The position numbers and the translations under genes were made by a program. Below the pieces are notes generated by a model. It searched no databases, was not told the origin of the DNA, and worked only from the letters and a program-made list of their open reading frames with translations. This document shows, in pieces, positions 62,629 to 64,000 of a stretch of 64,000 nucleotides of DNA (its first letter is position 1; each line of letters starts with the position of its first letter). The DNA comes from Metabacillus litoralis (GTDB lineage Bacteria; Bacillota; Bacilli; Bacillales; Bacillaceae). Location: positions 186,001 to 250,000 of the forward strand of contig NZ_JAIVKL010000007.1 in NCBI RefSeq assembly GCF_020524045.1, written 5' to 3'.

Positions 62629-63648
62629 ATGGGGAAATTGTTCAAAGGAAAAGCGGTTCTTTTTTTAATCATGTCAGTGATGCTTTTGCTAGCTGCATGT
62701 AGTTCATCTGGTACTGGAGGAAATACAGACAACTCAGATACTAGTTCAGGAGATTCATCATCTAGTGACAAACTGGTTATTGGTTTTTCACAAGTAGGTG
62801 CTGAAAGTGAATGGAGAACAGCTAATACAAAATCAATGCAGGATGCCATAAAAGCGGCAGGACATGAATTAAAGTTCTCTGATGCGCAACAAAAACAAGA
62901 AAATCAAATAAAAGCAATACGCTCATTTATTGCTCAAAAAGTAGATGCAATTGTCTTTTCACCAGTTGTTGAAACTGGGTTTGAAACCGTTTTACAAGAA
63001 GCTAAAGATGCAGGAATCCCAGTATTCCTATCAGATCGAGCTGTTGACATCGAGGATGACTCTTTATGGGTGACATTCTTAGGATCTGACTTTGTTGAAG
63101 AAGGTAGAAAAGCTGCTAACTGGTTAGTGGAAGAAACAGCTGATGTTGATGGTGACGTAAATATCGTTGAATTACAAGGAACTGTAGGTTCGGCACCAGC
63201 GATAGATCGTAAAGAAGGATTTGAAGAAGTAATCGCAGATCATCCTAATCTGAAAATCACTAAATCTCAAACAGGCGACTTTACACGTGCAAAAGGAAAA
63301 GAAGTTATGGAAGCATTCTTAAAATCAGATGGAGAGAACATCGATGTTCTTTATGCTCATAACGATGACATGGCAATTGGTGCAATTCAGGCAATTGAAG
63401 AATATGGTCTAAAGCCAGGTGAAGATATTAAGATTATCGGAGTAGATGCAGTAAAAGGTGCTTTCGAGGCTATGGCTGCTGGAAAAATGAATGTAACTGT
63501 AGAATGTAATCCATTATTTGGACCGCAAATGGTTGATTTAATTGAGGCACATCTTGCAGGCGAAACAATTGAAAAACGTGTAGCTGTTGAAGAAAGCATG
63601 TACACAATGGATCAAGCTGAGGAGCTACTTCCAACACGTGAATATTAA
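62629..63648 (+). CDS. ytfQ: Sugar ABC transporter substrate-binding lipoprotein (YtfQ-like)
   Basis: This 339-residue lipoprotein has a signal peptide ending LLAAC (cysteine about residue 24), a Ser/Gly/Asp linker and a periplasmic-binding-protein fold of the ribose/galactose class. The stretches DAQQKQENQIKAIRSFIAQ, VDAIVFSPVVETGFETVLQE, VELQGTVGSAPAIDRKEGF and YAHNDDMAIGAIQAIEEYG match Escherichia coli YtfQ, the galactofuranose-binding protein, closely. It should bind a furanose sugar and hand it to the ABC permease. AAAAGGGGAGGAATTACTT precedes the ATG. A family B repeat starts right after the stop and lies between it and the ATPase gene. Confidence 0.88.
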   Translation: MGKLFKGKAVLFLIMSVMLLLAACSSSGTGGNTDNSDTSSGDSSSSDKLVIGFSQVGAESEWRTANTKSMQDAIKAAGHELKFSDAQQKQENQIKAIRSFIAQKVDAIVFSPVVETGFETVLQEAKDAGIPVFLSDRAVDIEDDSLWVTFLGSDFVEEGRKAANWLVEETADVDGDVNIVELQGTVGSAPAIDRKEGFEEVIADHPNLKITKSQTGDFTRAKGKEVMEAFLKSDGENIDVLYAHNDDMAIGAIQAIEEYGLKPGEDIKIIGVDAVKGAFEAMAAGKMNVTVECNPLFGPQMVDLIEAHLAGETIEKRVAVEESMYTMDQAEELLPTREY

Positions 63649-63650
63649 AA

Positions 63651-63787
63651 GGCTCTGAAAGATTGTGCTAATTGAGAGATACGATAACCTCTTAAAACAG
63701 TGTTTGATTTCAGATTGGTTTATTTATAAGGAAAGATGCCACTGAGTTTACCAGAACAACGACATGAAATAATACTGAAATAGAGCC
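63651..63787 (+). mobile_element. Family B MITE-like repeat, copy 4 (shortened)
   Basis: This 137-bp copy has the left end GGCTCTGAAAGATTGTGCT and the right end AATAGAGCC. The internal block GAAAGATGCCACT is shared with the other copies. The 8 bases on the two sides (TATTAAAA and ACTAAGTC) do not match, so either the ends have decayed or the copy was rearranged. It starts two bases after the ytfQ stop codon. Confidence 0.65.
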
Positions 63788-63880
63788 ACTAAGTCATAGC
63801 AAAGTCATCTTTAAAGAGACTTAAAGCTAATTCTTATGTGGCTTTATATAATCAGAAGATCTCTGTTAGGAGGAAATTTT

Positions 63881-64000
63881 ATGCAGCAGAAGCAAACTCC
63901 GATGCTAGTTATGGACGGGATAACAAAGGAGTTTCCAGGAGTAAAAGCTTTGTCAAATGTACATTTGAATTTATATCCGGGCGAAGTTCATGCCTTGATG
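63881..64000 (+). CDS. Sugar ABC transporter ATP-binding protein (partial, cut by window end)
   Basis: Only the first 40 codons are present ([20 protein letters not shown], then [12 protein letters not shown]). This is the start of an RbsA/YtfR-type double ABC ATPase, just ahead of the Walker A loop. TAGGAGGAAATTTT precedes the ATG. It belongs to the YtfQ-type transporter, but a shortened family B repeat lies in the 232-bp gap after ytfQ. Confidence 0.85.
   Translation, partial: MQQKQTPMLVMDGITKEFPGVKALSNVHLNLYPGEVHALM

Noticed and set aside
1-64000. rRNA, tRNA, prophage or complete insertion sequence
   Set aside because: No rRNA block, tRNA-like cloverleaf, phage structural gene or transposase was recognised on either strand.

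Overview
The window is a chromosomal segment of a low-GC, endospore-forming Firmicute, most likely a member of the Bacillaceae close to Bacillus/Metabacillus. The evidence is the AT-rich sequence, strong AGGAGG-type ribosome binding sites, frequent GTG/TTG starts, U-tailed hairpin terminators and many Bacillus-type genes: desK-desR, hxlR-hxlAB, an Fnr with a C-terminal cysteine cluster, ppaC, a YocH-like LysM-3D protein, an Spo0M-like protein, a DUF2642 protein and a YesM/YesN-like pair. No rRNA, tRNA, prophage or CRISPR array was seen. The last gene, a sugar ABC ATPase, is cut by the window end, and the first, a MarR regulator, may be cut by the window start.

Layout. 0-6.6 kb: marR-MMPL exporter operon, a CACHE-GGDEF diguanylate cyclase, a CBO0543-type membrane protein and a cold-shock protein. 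7-13 kb: an OmpR-type two-component pair followed by a membrane-anchored parvulin foldase, an orphan tryptophan synthase beta chain and a zinc alcohol dehydrogenase. 13.4-20.6 kb: an oxygen/respiration block with a DegS/NreB-like kinase pair around a NarL-type regulator, an Fnr homologue, a divergent ba3-type cytochrome oxidase operon with two tiny membrane proteins, and a cupin gene. CRP/FNR-like palindromes precede adhP and the oxidase/cupin divergent promoter, and two GGG/CCC palindromes resembling NreC boxes precede fnr. 20.7-21.3 kb: a striking 52-bp tandem hairpin array. 21.4-31 kb: redox, sugar and housekeeping enzymes (aldo-keto reductase, epimerase, PrmA-like methyltransferase, PpaC, TIM-barrel isomerase) and a second diguanylate cyclase. 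31.2-35.3 kb: TetR plus RND exporter. 35.9-41.8 kb: a manganese theme with two yybP-ykoY riboswitches, one before a TerC/YjbE gene and one on the other strand before a small FbpB-like protein and an Spo0M-like gene; DesK/DesR lies between them. 42-52.6 kb: glycerate kinase, lipoprotein, assorted membrane proteins, a YocH-like wall protein, htpG behind a CIRCE element, and a GNAT-nitrilase pair. 53.2-55 kb: the formaldehyde-fixing hxl locus. 57.2-64 kb: a YesN/YesM-like two-component system with a degenerate chemoreceptor-like protein, divergent from a YtfQ-like sugar ABC transporter.

The main feature not explained by ordinary genes is a dense set of small non-autonomous repeats in the intergenic gaps. 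Three families were recognised. Family B (about 160 bp) and family A (about 183 bp) have GGCTCT-like imperfect terminal inverted repeats. Family C is 140-350 bp with CAGAGGTTGGGACA-like ends. Several copies are flanked by 8-bp direct repeats, which marks them as transposed elements. Families A and C carry the same GC-rich core, and all four family B copies begin at or within a few bases of a stop codon.
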